DNA of 44,266 nt from the NCBI GenBank assembly GCA_014584695.1, contig JACTMI010000003.1:1-44266 (forward strand), read 5' to 3'. Below the pieces are notes generated by a model. That model was given only the letters and a program-made list of their open reading frames with translations. It was not told the DNA's origin and did no database searches. Position 1 is the first letter of the stretch. Every line of letters starts with the position of its first letter. Origin of the DNA: Acidobacteriota bacterium (lineage in GTDB: Bacteria; Acidobacteriota; Thermoanaerobaculia; Multivoradales; JAGPDF01). The position numbers and the translations under genes are program-made. Shown one piece after another: positions 8,529-16,700 of the stretch.

Positions 8529-9206
8529 TCATGCGGCGACTCCCTCCGCGGGAGCCACGAGGCGCGCGAACGCCGCGAATCGCCGTGCGGTCCTCTGCGA
8601 GAATCGAATGTACGCCGCGCCGAGCGTACCTCCGACCGCTCCTCCGGCGCCATCCAGGATCAGGTCCCACATCGTGTCGTCGAGCGGTGCCATCACCGGC
8701 GAGCCTTGCGCCCCCTCCCGAAACAGCGCGTCGGCCCCGTACTCGACAATCTCCCAGAGGGCACCGACTCCGAGCGCCAGGAGGACGATCGCGACCGCGT
8801 TCGCCACGGCCGAGGTGCGAAGCCGACCGGTGAGCTGGAGCGCGTACACGATCAGGAACGCGAGGAGCCCGATGAGCAGCGAGTTGCCGAAATGGAGGAC
8901 CTTGTCGAACCAGGCCGTACCCGAGTAGAGGCCGAGGAGTCGGCCCAGCGTCATGTCGCCGACCGCGCCCCAGAGCGCCGCGAGCTCGAGCTCGACCGGC
9001 AGGTTCCCCAGGCTGGTGCGTGCGAGCAGCGGGGGCGCCACCAGGACGGCGATCACGGCCGCGCAGAGCGCCGCATAGAGATACCTGCCCTGCACGAGGT
9101 GCACGGTCGCAGTCACGGCAATCAGTCCGCGAAGCGCCCACGCGACCCGGATCTCCCAGGGACGGGGGCAGCCCGGCTCGGCGCAACGACCCTTGCAGTC
9201 GTTCAT
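8529..9206 (-). CDS. YjdF/DUF2238-like integral membrane protein
   Basis: A 225-aa membrane protein with about six helices. Motifs resemble the E. coli YjdF/DUF2238 family: W-F-D-K-V-L-H-F near the middle, then G-V-G-A-L-W-E-I-V-E-Y and D-D-T-M-W-D-L-I-L-D-G-x-G. The acidic and aromatic residues inside these helices suggest a binding site; the biochemical role is unknown. The N-terminus carries a short Cys-containing segment (DCKGRCAEPGCP) that could bind metal. The ATG overlaps the stop codon of the LOG-family gene (ATGA). It is the last gene of the long small-protein operon. Confidence 0.8.
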   Translation of the reverse strand: MNDCKGRCAEPGCPRPWEIRVAWALRGLIAVTATVHLVQGRYLYAALCAAVIAVLVAPPLLARTSLGNLPVELELAALWGAVGDMTLGRLLGLYSGTAWFDKVLHFGNSLLIGLLAFLIVYALQLTGRLRTSAVANAVAIVLLALGVGALWEIVEYGADALFREGAQGSPVMAPLDDTMWDLILDGAGGAVGGTLGAAYIRFSQRTARRFAAFARLVAPAEGVAA

Positions 9207-9973
9207 GGCTGAGCGGGCCCACAGCGGCAGGTGCTCGTTGTCGCAAAGGCGGGTGTCGGGCCGTCCAGGCTCTCCGAGAGCCGCGGCCGGAGCAGGTCCA
9301 TCGCTTCGCCTGGGCTGTCCGCGAACTGGAAGAGATCGAGATCCTGCGCGCCGATCAGGCCGAGTCGCGCCAGGGACTCGAATCGAATCACCTCCTGCCA
9401 GAACTCCCTGCCGTAGAGAAGGACCGGGATCTCGCGCGGGAGCTTCTTCGTCTGGGTCAGAGTCAGCACCTCGCAGAGCTCGTCGAGCGTCCCGAAGCCG
9501 CCCGGGAACGCGACCATCGCCCGCGCGAGGTGAGCGAACCAGAGCTTGCGGGTGAAGAAGTAGTGGAACTCGAAGCTCAGCTCGGGCGTGACGAAGGAGT
9601 TCGGCCGCTGCTCGTGGGGCAGGCCGATGTTGAGGCCGATGGTGCGGCCGCCCGCCTCGCGGGCACCGCGGTTCGCCGCCTCCATGATGCCGCCGCCACC
9701 GCCCGTGCAGACCACGAACCGGCGCGCGTCGCACGGCAGTGCGAGCGACCACTCCGTGATCCGGCGCGCGAGCTCCCGCGCGTCGTCGTAGTAGCGCCCG
9801 AGCGGCCCGTCCTCGCGCAGCCGGGCCGAGCCGAAGAAGACGATCGTGTCGTGAACCCGCTCGCGCCGGAACGCCCGGAGGGGCCCCAGGTACTCGGAGA
9901 GAATGCGCAGCGGCCTGCCGTCGTCGCTGTCGAGGAGCTCGTCGCTCCGGTAGGCGAGCGTGGATTCCGTCAC
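9203..9973 (-). CDS. LOG-family nucleotide-binding protein
   Basis: A 256-aa Rossmann-fold protein of the LOG/YvdD type (once called lysine decarboxylase family). The two signature motifs are present: G-G-G-G-G-I-M-E-A-A-N-R-G-A near residues 92-106 and P-G-G-F-G-T-L-D-E-L near 157-166. Family members hydrolyse nucleoside 5-prime-monophosphates to release the base. The GTG start overlaps the preceding 46-aa gene (GTGA) and the next gene begins in its stop codon. The C-terminal tail ends TSTCRCGPAQP with two Cys. LOG proteins do occur in metal-resistance islands, but a metal function is unproven. Confidence 0.88.
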   Translation of the reverse strand: MTESTLAYRSDELLDSDDGRPLRILSEYLGPLRAFRRERVHDTIVFFGSARLREDGPLGRYYDDARELARRITEWSLALPCDARRFVVCTGGGGGIMEAANRGAREAGGRTIGLNIGLPHEQRPNSFVTPELSFEFHYFFTRKLWFAHLARAMVAFPGGFGTLDELCEVLTLTQTKKLPREIPVLLYGREFWQEVIRFESLARLGLIGAQDLDLFQFADSPGEAMDLLRPRLSESLDGPTPAFATTSTCRCGPAQP

Positions 9974-10110
9974 CGGGCCTCCTCGAGTGGGCTGATCCCT
10001 GCTTCCGGGAGAACGAGCCCGCGTAGAAAGAAGGTCATCTCGCGAAAGGACGTGGCTTCGAAGGCGCCAACGATGTCGAGCGACTCCCAGGGCTTCCGCT
10101 TCACCGTCAT
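9970..10110 (-). CDS. 46-aa coupled small protein
   Basis: A 46-residue protein starting MTVKRKPWESLDIVGAFEATS and ending GISPLEEAR. Both its ends are 4-bp overlaps (ATGA with the upstream membrane-protein gene, GTGA with the LOG gene), which is the main reason to call it. It is charged with a short hydrophobic middle (MTFFLRGLVL) and has no recognisable domain. It may be a regulatory or coupling peptide. Confidence 0.55.
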   Translation of the reverse strand: MTVKRKPWESLDIVGAFEATSFREMTFFLRGLVLPEAGISPLEEAR

Positions 10111-10364
10111 CCTCCCCAGCGGCGGTGGAAGGCGTTGTGAATCGGCACGAAGATCAGCCCGAAGTAGGCACCGTAGAGGAAGCTCTCCACGAGCCCGACG
10201 AGGAACGACGTCGGGGACAGCCACTGGAATCCGGGCAGGACCGACTCGAGGAAGCGGTGCATGTGGAGCGCCTCCGGGGTCACCAGGCCCCAGACCACGC
10301 AGACGACGAAGCTCACCGCGGACGTGGTGGCGAGAGACCAGGTCCAGACTTTGAGTCGAAGCAT
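10107..10364 (-). CDS. Small two-helix membrane protein (DUF5676-like)
   Basis: An 85-aa membrane protein with two helices (about residues 8-28 and 50-76). Notable motifs are V-C-V-V-W-G-L-V-T-P, a Met/His linker (EALHMHRFLESVLPGFQWLS), and V-E-S-F-L-Y-G-A-Y-F-G-L-I-F-V-P-I-H-N ending FHRRWGG. Such proteins recur next to copper-efflux genes. I place it near DUF5676 but not firmly. The His/Met linker between helices could touch metal. It is 21 bp downstream of the Cys-rich 68-aa gene, preceded by AAGGAGG. Confidence 0.75.
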   Translation of the reverse strand: MLRLKVWTWSLATTSAVSFVVCVVWGLVTPEALHMHRFLESVLPGFQWLSPTSFLVGLVESFLYGAYFGLIFVPIHNAFHRRWGG

Positions 10365-10385
10365 CTTCGAACCCTCCTTTCTCGC

Positions 10386-10592
10386 TCAGCGAGCGAAATG
10401 CGACGCCGTGCGGCGAGGCCCGCGCCGACGGGCGTCCTTTCCTTCGCAGCTCCCATCACAACTCCCGCAGGCGCCGCTGCACGAGCGGGCGAGGCCCGGA
10501 TTGTCCGGATCGCGCCGAGCGATCCAGATCTGGAGCCCTCCCCAGGCCGCCGCGAGCAGGGCGACCCCCAGAACGGCGAGGAGGGAGGTCAC
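10386..10592 (-). CDS. Cys-rich single-pass membrane protein
   Basis: A 68-aa protein with an N-terminal membrane helix (residues 3-24) and a Cys cluster, C-S-G-A-C-G-S-C-D-G-S-C, at about residues 38-49. A basic tail (KDARRRGPRRTASHF) follows. The layout recalls FeoB-associated Cys-rich membrane proteins, which bind metal next to a transporter. The GTG start overlaps the preceding stop as GTGA. The positive-inside rule puts the Cys cluster in the cytoplasm. A metal-chaperone role is inferred. Confidence 0.68.
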   Translation of the reverse strand: MTSLLAVLGVALLAAAWGGLQIWIARRDPDNPGLARSCSGACGSCDGSCEGKDARRRGPRRTASHFAR

Positions 10593-10807
10593 GGCTCGCC
10601 CCACTTTCCGGACGCTCCGGAGCCCTCGTGCCCGGCGCCCGGGCCGTGGCCTTCGTGATCGTCCTCGGGGTGCGAGTTGCGGCCATGGCCCTGCCCGTGT
10701 CCTTGCCCGTGACCATGGCCGTGACCGTGGCCGTGACCGAAGAGATGCATGCCGATGCAAGCCAGAGCCACGGCGAGGAAGAACCAGTTCTCGGTCAAGA
10801 AGCTCAT
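10589..10807 (-). CDS. His/Gly-rich small membrane protein, DUF2933-like
   Basis: A 72-aa protein. A single helix (WFFLAVALACIGMHLF) is followed by a long run of His-Gly repeats (residues about 25-44) and a Gly/His/acidic tail. DUF2933 proteins have the same plan (EN-W-F-x-hydrophobic helix-GMHLFGH) and occur in metal-resistance loci. The His-Gly repeats should bind several metal ions. The start ATG overlaps the stop of the methyltransferase gene (ATGA). Confidence 0.75.
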   Translation of the reverse strand: MSFLTENWFFLAVALACIGMHLFGHGHGHGHGHGQGHGQGHGRNSHPEDDHEGHGPGAGHEGSGASGKWGEP

Positions 10808-11469
10808 CGCGAATCTCCCTTCTCGAGCGCGGCCCGCGGGCCGGACAGGCTCGGCACGAAGGCCGGCGTCCGGGCCCGGTAGCGCTCGTAGTCGGCTCCG
10901 AAGGTGGCGAGCGCGTCGCGCTCCTCGCGTCGCGCGAGGCGCCAATACGTGGCGACCAGGATCGGGAACATGACCAGTGTGACGAAAGTCGGCCACTGCA
11001 ACAGGAAGCCGACCATGATCAGCGTAAAGGCCGCGTACTGGGGGTGACGGATGCGCGCGTAAGGCCCGGTCGCGGCCAACGACCCGTCGCGCTGCGCCTG
11101 GTAGAGCACGCGCCATGCCGAGGCGAGCAGATAGAAGCCGCCGAAGATGAACACCGAGCTCAGCAAGTGGAGCGGCCCGAAGTGAGCATCCGATCTCTCG
11201 CCGAGCAGCGTGCTCCACAGGTGCCCCGACTGGTGCGAGAAGAGGTCGACGCCCGGGAAGCGTTTGGTCAGCCACCCGGAGAGCAGGTAGATCGTCAACG
11301 GAAAGCCGTACATCTCGGTGAACAGCGCGACCAGGAAGGCGGAGAACATCCCCAGCGTTCGCCAGTCGGTGCGTGTCTTCGGCCGGAAGTAGGCGAAAGC
11401 GAAGGCGATGAAGATCCCCGCGTTGATCACCACCAGCGGCCAGTAGCCGTACTCGTAATGGCTGTTCAT
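10804..11469 (-). CDS. ICMT-like membrane methyltransferase family protein
   Basis: A 221-aa membrane protein of the isoprenylcysteine carboxyl methyltransferase-like family. About five helices are seen. The C-terminal signature is G-P-Y-A-R-I-R-H-P-Q-Y-A-A-F-T-L near residues 134-149, followed by R-R-E-E-R-D and F-G-x-D-Y-x-x-Y. In characterised ICMTs this region binds S-adenosylmethionine. Bacterial members are frequent in copper islands and their substrate is unknown. The ATG follows AGGAGG with a 9-base spacer. It is the second gene of the run that begins at the ECF-type promoter 11783-11808. Confidence 0.88.
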   Translation of the reverse strand: MNSHYEYGYWPLVVINAGIFIAFAFAYFRPKTRTDWRTLGMFSAFLVALFTEMYGFPLTIYLLSGWLTKRFPGVDLFSHQSGHLWSTLLGERSDAHFGPLHLLSSVFIFGGFYLLASAWRVLYQAQRDGSLAATGPYARIRHPQYAAFTLIMVGFLLQWPTFVTLVMFPILVATYWRLARREERDALATFGADYERYRARTPAFVPSLSGPRAALEKGDSR

Positions 11470-11514
11470 GGCTCGAATCCTCCTCGATGACCTCTTCTCT
11501 CTCCAGATCCCGGA

Positions 11515-11757
11515 TCAGTGGCAGTGTCTCGCGCCCGGAGGATGCCTCGTGCTCTTCTCGCCGGAAGGCAGCCCGCCGCAGCAGCTGCCGCGGCCTTCGC
11601 TGTCCAGCTCACCGTCGTCCGTTCCGTCGTCACCCTCGGCCAGGTGGCGAACCGGGCCACGGTGGAGCTGCCGTTCGTCCCACTCCCCGGCACCGAGCTC
11701 GAACAGAGTCACTTCGTCGAGCTCTCGAGCAGTCTCTCGATGTGTCGCTGAGTTCAT
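11515..11757 (-). CDS. 80-aa soluble protein with Cys/His tail
   Basis: An 80-residue acidic protein with no signal peptide. The N-terminal half (ATHRETARELDEVTLFELGAGEWDERQLHRG) is probably helical. The tail holds C-C and H-C-H residues (GSCCGGLPS, ARHCH) able to bind metal. No family was recognised. The ATG has AAAGGAG 8 bases upstream, and the ECF-type promoter's -10 element ends only 25 bp before the ATG, so this is the first gene of that transcript. Confidence 0.6.
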   Translation of the reverse strand: MNSATHRETARELDEVTLFELGAGEWDERQLHRGPVRHLAEGDDGTDDGELDSEGRGSCCGGLPSGEKSTRHPPGARHCH

Positions 11758-11782
11758 GTCGTCGTCTCCTTTCTGCCTGTGC

Positions 11783-11808
11783 AGACGGATCCGGGCCGAG
11801 GGCCTTAC
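11783..11808 (-). promoter_or_regulatory. ECF-type promoter copy 2, overlapping sigma stop codon
   Basis: On the minus strand GTAAGG at 11803-11808, a 15-bp spacer and CGTCT at 11783-11787, with GTAAGGCC and GATCCGTCTGCACA identical to the copy at 8458-8483. The TAA inside GTAAGG is the stop codon of the sigma-factor gene, so the promoter lies at the 3-prime end of that gene and faces the 80-aa gene. Transcription would give a leader of about 20 bases that carries the ribosome site. Confidence 0.65.
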
Positions 11809-12383
11809 GACGGCTGCCGTGCCTGCTTCGCCGCGGGCTCGCAGGAGCAGTCCAGGCAGCCGTGTTCGGCGCAGGTGCGGCAAGAGCGCTGCATCCGCTC
11901 CCGCAGCGCCCGCCGGGCGCGGTGCAGGCGGACCATGGCGTTGTTGGGCGTGATCGCTTTCTGCATCGCGAAGTCGACCGGGCGCATGCCTTCGAGGTCG
12001 ACTCGTCGCAGGATGGCCTCGTGCTCGGGCTTCAGCTTCGGCAGCAGAGGCACGAAGCAGTGGCAGAGTTGGTTTCCGATCTCCGGTTCCGGTTCCACCG
12101 CGTCGGCCAGCTCGCGGGCGAGCGCCTCTTCGCCTCGGCGCTCGGCGGCGCGCTCCCGCCAATGGTCCGAGAGCTCGTTGCGGAGCAGGCGGTAGAACCA
12201 GGCCACCGCCCGCTCCTCGTCACGAATCTGGCCCGCCCGCTCGATCCCCTTGACGAACGCCTCCTGGAGGATCTCCTCCGCCTCGTCACGGCTCCCGGTG
12301 CGGTTCTCGAGGAACGCGAGAAAGCGGCGGTGGCTCTCGACCAGCGCCAGGACACCGGACGACTTCGCCTCGTCCGCCTTCAT
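11805..12383 (-). CDS. ECF sigma factor with Cys-rich tail, CorE-like
   Basis: A 192-aa sigma-70-family factor. Sigma-2 covers about residues 17-85 (R-D-E-A-E-E-I-L-Q-E-A-F, AWFYRLLRNELSDHWRE) and sigma-4 about 112-163 (LKPEHEAILRRVDLEGM, NNAMVRLHRARRALRERM). A C-terminal Cys-rich domain has C168, C171, C176, C179 and C181 (C-x2-C-x4-C-x2-C-x-C). A further pair, C107-x-C109, lies in the linker. This layout is that of CorE-type (ECF44) factors, in which copper bound by the tail switches the sigma on or off without an anti-sigma factor. No anti-sigma gene is seen. GGGAGG precedes the ATG. It lies inside the copper region. Confidence 0.88.
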   Translation of the reverse strand: MKADEAKSSGVLALVESHRRFLAFLENRTGSRDEAEEILQEAFVKGIERAGQIRDEERAVAWFYRLLRNELSDHWRERAAERRGEEALARELADAVEPEPEIGNQLCHCFVPLLPKLKPEHEAILRRVDLEGMRPVDFAMQKAITPNNAMVRLHRARRALRERMQRSCRTCAEHGCLDCSCEPAAKQARQPS

Positions 12384-12409
12384 CGCGGTGCCTCCCGGAC
12401 GAGCAGTGA

Positions 12410-12889
12410 TCACCCCGCGACTCTCTCCACTTTCACGCCGCAGCCGGACATCGCTCTTCCGTAGTACGGGTTGTGCGTCGCTCCGTCGCCCTTCGCCTGC
12501 AGCCAGTAGGCCTTGACCATCGGGCAGAAGTAGAGCTGCGCCGAATCGACGCCGGTGACCTTCAGGTAAGCGGGCATCGCCTTCGACAGCCCCTTGAACT
12601 GCTCGCGCAGCGTCCCGAGATCGCTGCCGTTCATTCTGCGCGCGGCGTCGACCAGGACTTGCGATGCCTCGCTCTCTTCGAGAGAGCAGTCGCAGGGCTT
12701 CACGATGTCCGCGATCTGGCCGGCCGCGTCGACGACGCCCTCGACCGAGTCTCCGGCCAGCGCCGCCTGGATCTTCTGGTACTGCGTCAGCACCCGTGTC
12801 CCGAGCTCCTTGGCCTCGATGGCCCGCGCGGATGTCGCGGCGAGCAGTGTCAAGGCCACCGTCAGGCCGATGATGGAAAGCTGCTTCAT
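12410..12889 (-). CDS. Exported DUF3347 protein
   Basis: A 159-aa exported protein with a signal peptide (MKQLSIIGLTVALTLLAATSARA). The mature part is helical and ends with the DUF3347 signature: L-Y-F-C-P-M-V-K-A-Y-W-L-Q at about residues 119-131, then N-P-Y-Y-G-R-A-M-S-G-C-G. DUF3347 domains are found alone or fused to CusB-type adaptors, and their Cys/Met residues are thought to handle copper. A CDC motif lies upstream (VKPCDCS). The ATG follows AAAGGAG. It sits between another exported Cys protein and the sigma factor. Confidence 0.85.
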   Translation of the reverse strand: MKQLSIIGLTVALTLLAATSARAIEAKELGTRVLTQYQKIQAALAGDSVEGVVDAAGQIADIVKPCDCSLEESEASQVLVDAARRMNGSDLGTLREQFKGLSKAMPAYLKVTGVDSAQLYFCPMVKAYWLQAKGDGATHNPYYGRAMSGCGVKVERVAG

Positions 12890-12927
12890 GGTCTTCTCCT
12901 TTCGTCAGACCGTCGACAATCGAGGGG

Positions 12928-13368
12928 TCAGGGAACGACCGGCTCGCGCATTCCGCCGCAGCCGTTGGCCGAGATCGGGCGCTGGCATCCGCCCGGCGTG
13001 TAGCAGGCATCGCCGGAGAAACCGCCGGGATTAACGAACTTCATCCACTCGGCGACCTTGCTGCGCACCTGGGACGCGTCGTAGTGCTTCTCGGCGATGA
13101 GATAGTTGGCCAGGCCCCACGCGGTCTTGGCCAGGTTGCAGGGGAGCCCGTTGTCGTCGCAACAGGGCGCCTTCAGCTTCGACAACGCCTCGCGCTTGAT
13201 CGCCTCCTGCTCCGGCGTCAAGGCGATCGACTTCGAGTAGCCGAGAAACTCCTCGGCTTGACGCGCCGCGTCGGTGAAACGCGGCTCCAGGGCGTTCGCT
13301 CCGAGGCTGACCGTGACGCTCGCCAGGGCGAGAATTGCAATCAGGATTCCTGCACGTCGGCTTCGCAT
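12928..13368 (-). CDS. Exported Cys-containing protein of unknown family
   Basis: A 146-aa protein with a signal peptide (residues 1-26, ending near GANALEP). The mature protein has a helical segment (TPEQEAIKREALSKLKA), then A-P-C-C-D-D-N-G-L-P-C-N-L-A-K and a C-terminal Cys set (GDACYTPGGC, ANGCGG). The vicinal CC and spaced Cys suggest metal or disulphide chemistry in the periplasm. No family was recognised. GGAG precedes the ATG by 7 bases. It lies 39 bp beyond the PII-like gene and 38 bp before the DUF3347 gene, probably in one transcript with them. Confidence 0.72.
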   Translation of the reverse strand: MRSRRAGILIAILALASVTVSLGANALEPRFTDAARQAEEFLGYSKSIALTPEQEAIKREALSKLKAPCCDDNGLPCNLAKTAWGLANYLIAEKHYDASQVRSKVAEWMKFVNPGGFSGDACYTPGGCQRPISANGCGGMREPVVP

Positions 13369-13407
13369 GGTTGATCTCCGTTGAGTCTTGGACATTGGAC
13401 CCACTCG

Positions 13408-13770
13408 TCAGGGCGCGGCCTGACTCGAGCGAGCCAGGGCGGCGGCCCCTTCCTCGTGGTTGCGGATCCGGATCGCCCGCTCGACTTCGGTGACGAATAC
13501 GATGCCGTCCCCTCGCAGGCCGGTCTGGGCAGCCGAGACCAGGGCGTCGACCAGGCGATCGACCTGCGGATCCGCACAGACCACCTCCACCTTCGCGATC
13601 GCCTGCGCCCGGCTCATCTCGCTCTCCGACATCGTGAACATGTTGGGCGCGTAGCCGTAGCCGACGCCGTGAACTCGGGATACGGTGATGCCGGGCGCTT
13701 GCGCGGCTTCCAGCGCGCGAACGATCTCCTCCAGTTTGTGGGTTCTCACGAACGCCTTGAGCAGCTTCAT
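13408..13770 (-). CDS. PII-like protein coupled to CusA
   Basis: A 120-aa protein of the GlnB/PII superfamily. It begins MKLLKAFVRTHKLEEIVRALE and contains the B-loop-like T-G-L-R-G-D-G-I-V-F-V near residues 86-96. The T-loop region (HGVGYGYAPNMFTMSES) is unlike GlnB/GlnK and lacks the usual uridylylated Tyr context. Its start overlaps the stop of cusA (ATGA). The PII-NG group is known for being linked to CusA/CzcA-type metal RND pumps, which matches. It probably senses metal or nucleotide state to tune the pump; a nitrogen role is unlikely. Confidence 0.85.
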   Translation of the reverse strand: MKLLKAFVRTHKLEEIVRALEAAQAPGITVSRVHGVGYGYAPNMFTMSESEMSRAQAIAKVEVVCADPQVDRLVDALVSAAQTGLRGDGIVFVTEVERAIRIRNHEEGAAALARSSQAAP

Positions 13771-16700
13771 GACGGCTCTCCTTCCGGGAGCGCGGCCGTC
13801 GGCCCGCCGTTCCCTGCGGGGCCGGGGAAGAGCGGCGAGCGCCGCAATCCGATCGACCGCCAGATGAAGAAAATCGAGGGATAGACGACCAGCTCGCCGA
13901 CGAACGAGCTGAAGACGCCGCCGATCATCGGTGCCGCGATCCGTCGCATGACGTCCGCGCCCGTGCCGGTGGCCCAGAGAATCGGCACCAGCGAGACGAG
14001 GATCGCCGCCACCGTCATCATCTTCGGGCGAATTCGCTGGACCGCACCGTGTTCGACCGCCGACGCGAGATCGGCGAAGGTGGCCATCTTGCCTTGCTGC
14101 TTCCACCGCTCGTACGCGATGTCGAGGTAGAGCAGCATGACCACGCCGGTCTCCGCGTCGAGGCCGGCGAGCGCGATCAGGCCTACCCACACCGCCACCG
14201 ACCAGTTGTAGCCGAGCGCCCAGAGCAGCCAGATGGCGCCGACCAGCGAGAACGGCACCGCCAGCAGCACGATCGCGGTCTTCACGATCGACTTCGTGTT
14301 GAGGTAGAGGATGAGGAAGATGAGGAAGAGCGTGATCGGCACGATAAGCATCAGTCGCGCCTTCGCCCTCTGCATATACTCGTACTGGCCCGACCAGAAG
14401 ATCGTGTACCCGGCGGGCAGCTCCACCCGCTGGGCGACCTCGGAGCGGGCGCGCTCGACCCATCCCCCGACATCCGAGGTCCTCAAGTCGACGAAGACCC
14501 AGGCATTGGGACGCGCGTTCTCGGACTTGATGCCAGGTGGCCCTTGGTGCACCTCGACCTCCGCGAGCTGCCCGAGCGGAACCTGGAGACCGGAGGATGT
14601 CGCCACCAGGATCTCTCGCAGGCGCTCCGGGTCGTCGCGCAGCTCGCGCGGGTAGCGGAGGTTGATCGGGTAGCGCTCGAGCCCCTCGACCGTCCAGGAG
14701 ACGTTCATGCCGCCGATCGCCGACTGAATGACGTCCTGGACGTCGCCGACCGTCAGGCCGAAGCGGGCCGCGGCGTCGCGATCGATCTTGAAGTCGAAGT
14801 AGCTCCCGCCCATGACGCGCTCCGCGTATGCCGAGAGCGTGTCCGGGAGACCCTTGACGACCGCCTCGACCTCCTTGCCGAGCCGTTCGAGCGTCTGGAG
14901 GTCGGGGCCTGCGATCTTGACGCCGACCGGCGTCTTGATGCCGGTCGACAGCATGTCGATGCGGGTCTTGATCGGCATCGTCCAGGCGTTGGTCAGGCCC
15001 GGAAAGCGCACCGCGCGGTCCATCTCCTCGACCAGCTTCTCCTTGGTCATTCCAGGACGCCACTCGGAGGGGTCCTTGAGCCGGATCGTGGTCTCGATCA
15101 TCGACAGCGGCGCCGGGTCGGTCGCGGTCTCGGCCCGCCCGATCTTGCCGAAGACCGAATCGACTTCGGGGAAGGTGCGCAAGATCTTGTCGGTCTGTTG
15201 AAGGATCTCCTTGGCCTTCGTGCTCGAGATCCCAGGGAACGTGGTCGGCATGTAGAGAATGTCGCCCTCCCAGAGCGGCGGCATGAACTCGCTGCCGATC
15301 CTCGCCAGGGGGACTGCGATCGAGGCCATGAGCACCAGCGCGCCGGCGATCACGACCCAGCGCGCCCGGAGCGCGAGCTCGAGCACCGGCGCGTAGATCC
15401 GCCGCAGGAGCCGGGAGACCGGGTGCTTCTCCTCGCTGTGGATGTTGCCGCGCACGAACCAGTACATGAGCACCGGGATCACCGTCACCGCCAGGATCGA
15501 GGAGGCGGCGAGCGCGTAGGTCTTGGTGAAGGCGAGCGGCTTGAACAGCCGCCCCTCCTGCTCCTCGAGCGTGAACACGGGAAGGAACGACACCGTGATC
15601 ACGAGGAGGGTGAAGAAGAGCGTCGGCCCCACCTCCTGCGCCGAACGCAGGATGATCTCGAAGTGCGAGCGCTTGCCCCGCCACTCCTCGTAGTGCTTGT
15701 GGGCGTTCTCGACCATGATGATCGCGGCGTCGACCAAGACGCCGATCGAGATCGCGATGCCGCCGAGCGACATGATGTTGGCGCCCAGCCCCTGCATCCG
15801 CATGACGATGAACGCGACGAGGATCGACACCGGGATCGAGATGATGGCGACCAGCGCCGAGCGGAAGTGGAAGAGGAAGAGGATGCAGACCAGCGCCACG
15901 ATGATCGACTCCTCGATCAGCGTGTGAGTCAGCGTCTTGACCGCTCGACGGATGAGCGCCGTGCGGTCGTAGGCGGTCGAGATCTCGATGTCGTCCGGCA
16001 ACCCGGCCTTGAGCTCCGCCAGCTTCTGCTTGACGCGATCGATGGTCTCCAGCGTGTCGGCTCCGGCTCGCACGACGATCACGCCGCCGACCGTCTCGCC
16101 CTCACCGTTCCACTCCGCGATGCCTCGGCGGATCTCCGGCCCGATGGTCACGTTGGCGACGTCGCGGAGGAGCAACGGCGTGCCCCCGGGGCCCGTGCCG
16201 AGGACCACCTTTTCGAGGTCCTGGACGTCGTGCACGTACCCGAGGCCCCGGACCATGAACTCCTTCTCCGCCATCTCGACGACCCGACCGCCGACGTCGT
16301 TGTTCGAGCGCTGGATCGCCGCCTTGATCTTCTGCAGCGAAACGCCGTAGGCGCGCAGCTTCACCGGGTCGACCTCGATCTGGTATTGGCGCACGAAGCC
16401 ACCGATCGAAGCCACCTCGGAGACCCCGTCGACGGCGGTCAGCGCGTACTTCAGGTACCAGTCCTGGTAGCTGCGCAGCTCGGCGAGAGATCGCTGCGGG
16501 GAATTGAGCACGTACATGAACGCCCAGCCGACACCCGTGGCGTCCGGGCCGAGCTGCGGAGAGACACCCTGCGGTAGCTGCCGCGACAGCCCCGACAGGT
16601 ATTCGAGTACGCGCGAACGCGCCCAGTAGAGGTCGGTACCGTCCTCGAAAATGACGTAGACAAAGGAATAGCCGAAAAACGAGTAGCCCCGAACGACCTT

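Noticed and set aside
11040-11070. A further GTAAGG ECF-promoter match on the plus strand
   Set aside because: It lies inside the ICMT-like gene on the wrong strand and lacks CGTCT at the right distance.
14049-16577. An 842-codon open frame on the plus strand opposite cusA
   Set aside because: Arg/Asp/His-rich product without domains; it is the complement of a well-supported RND pump and arises from high GC.
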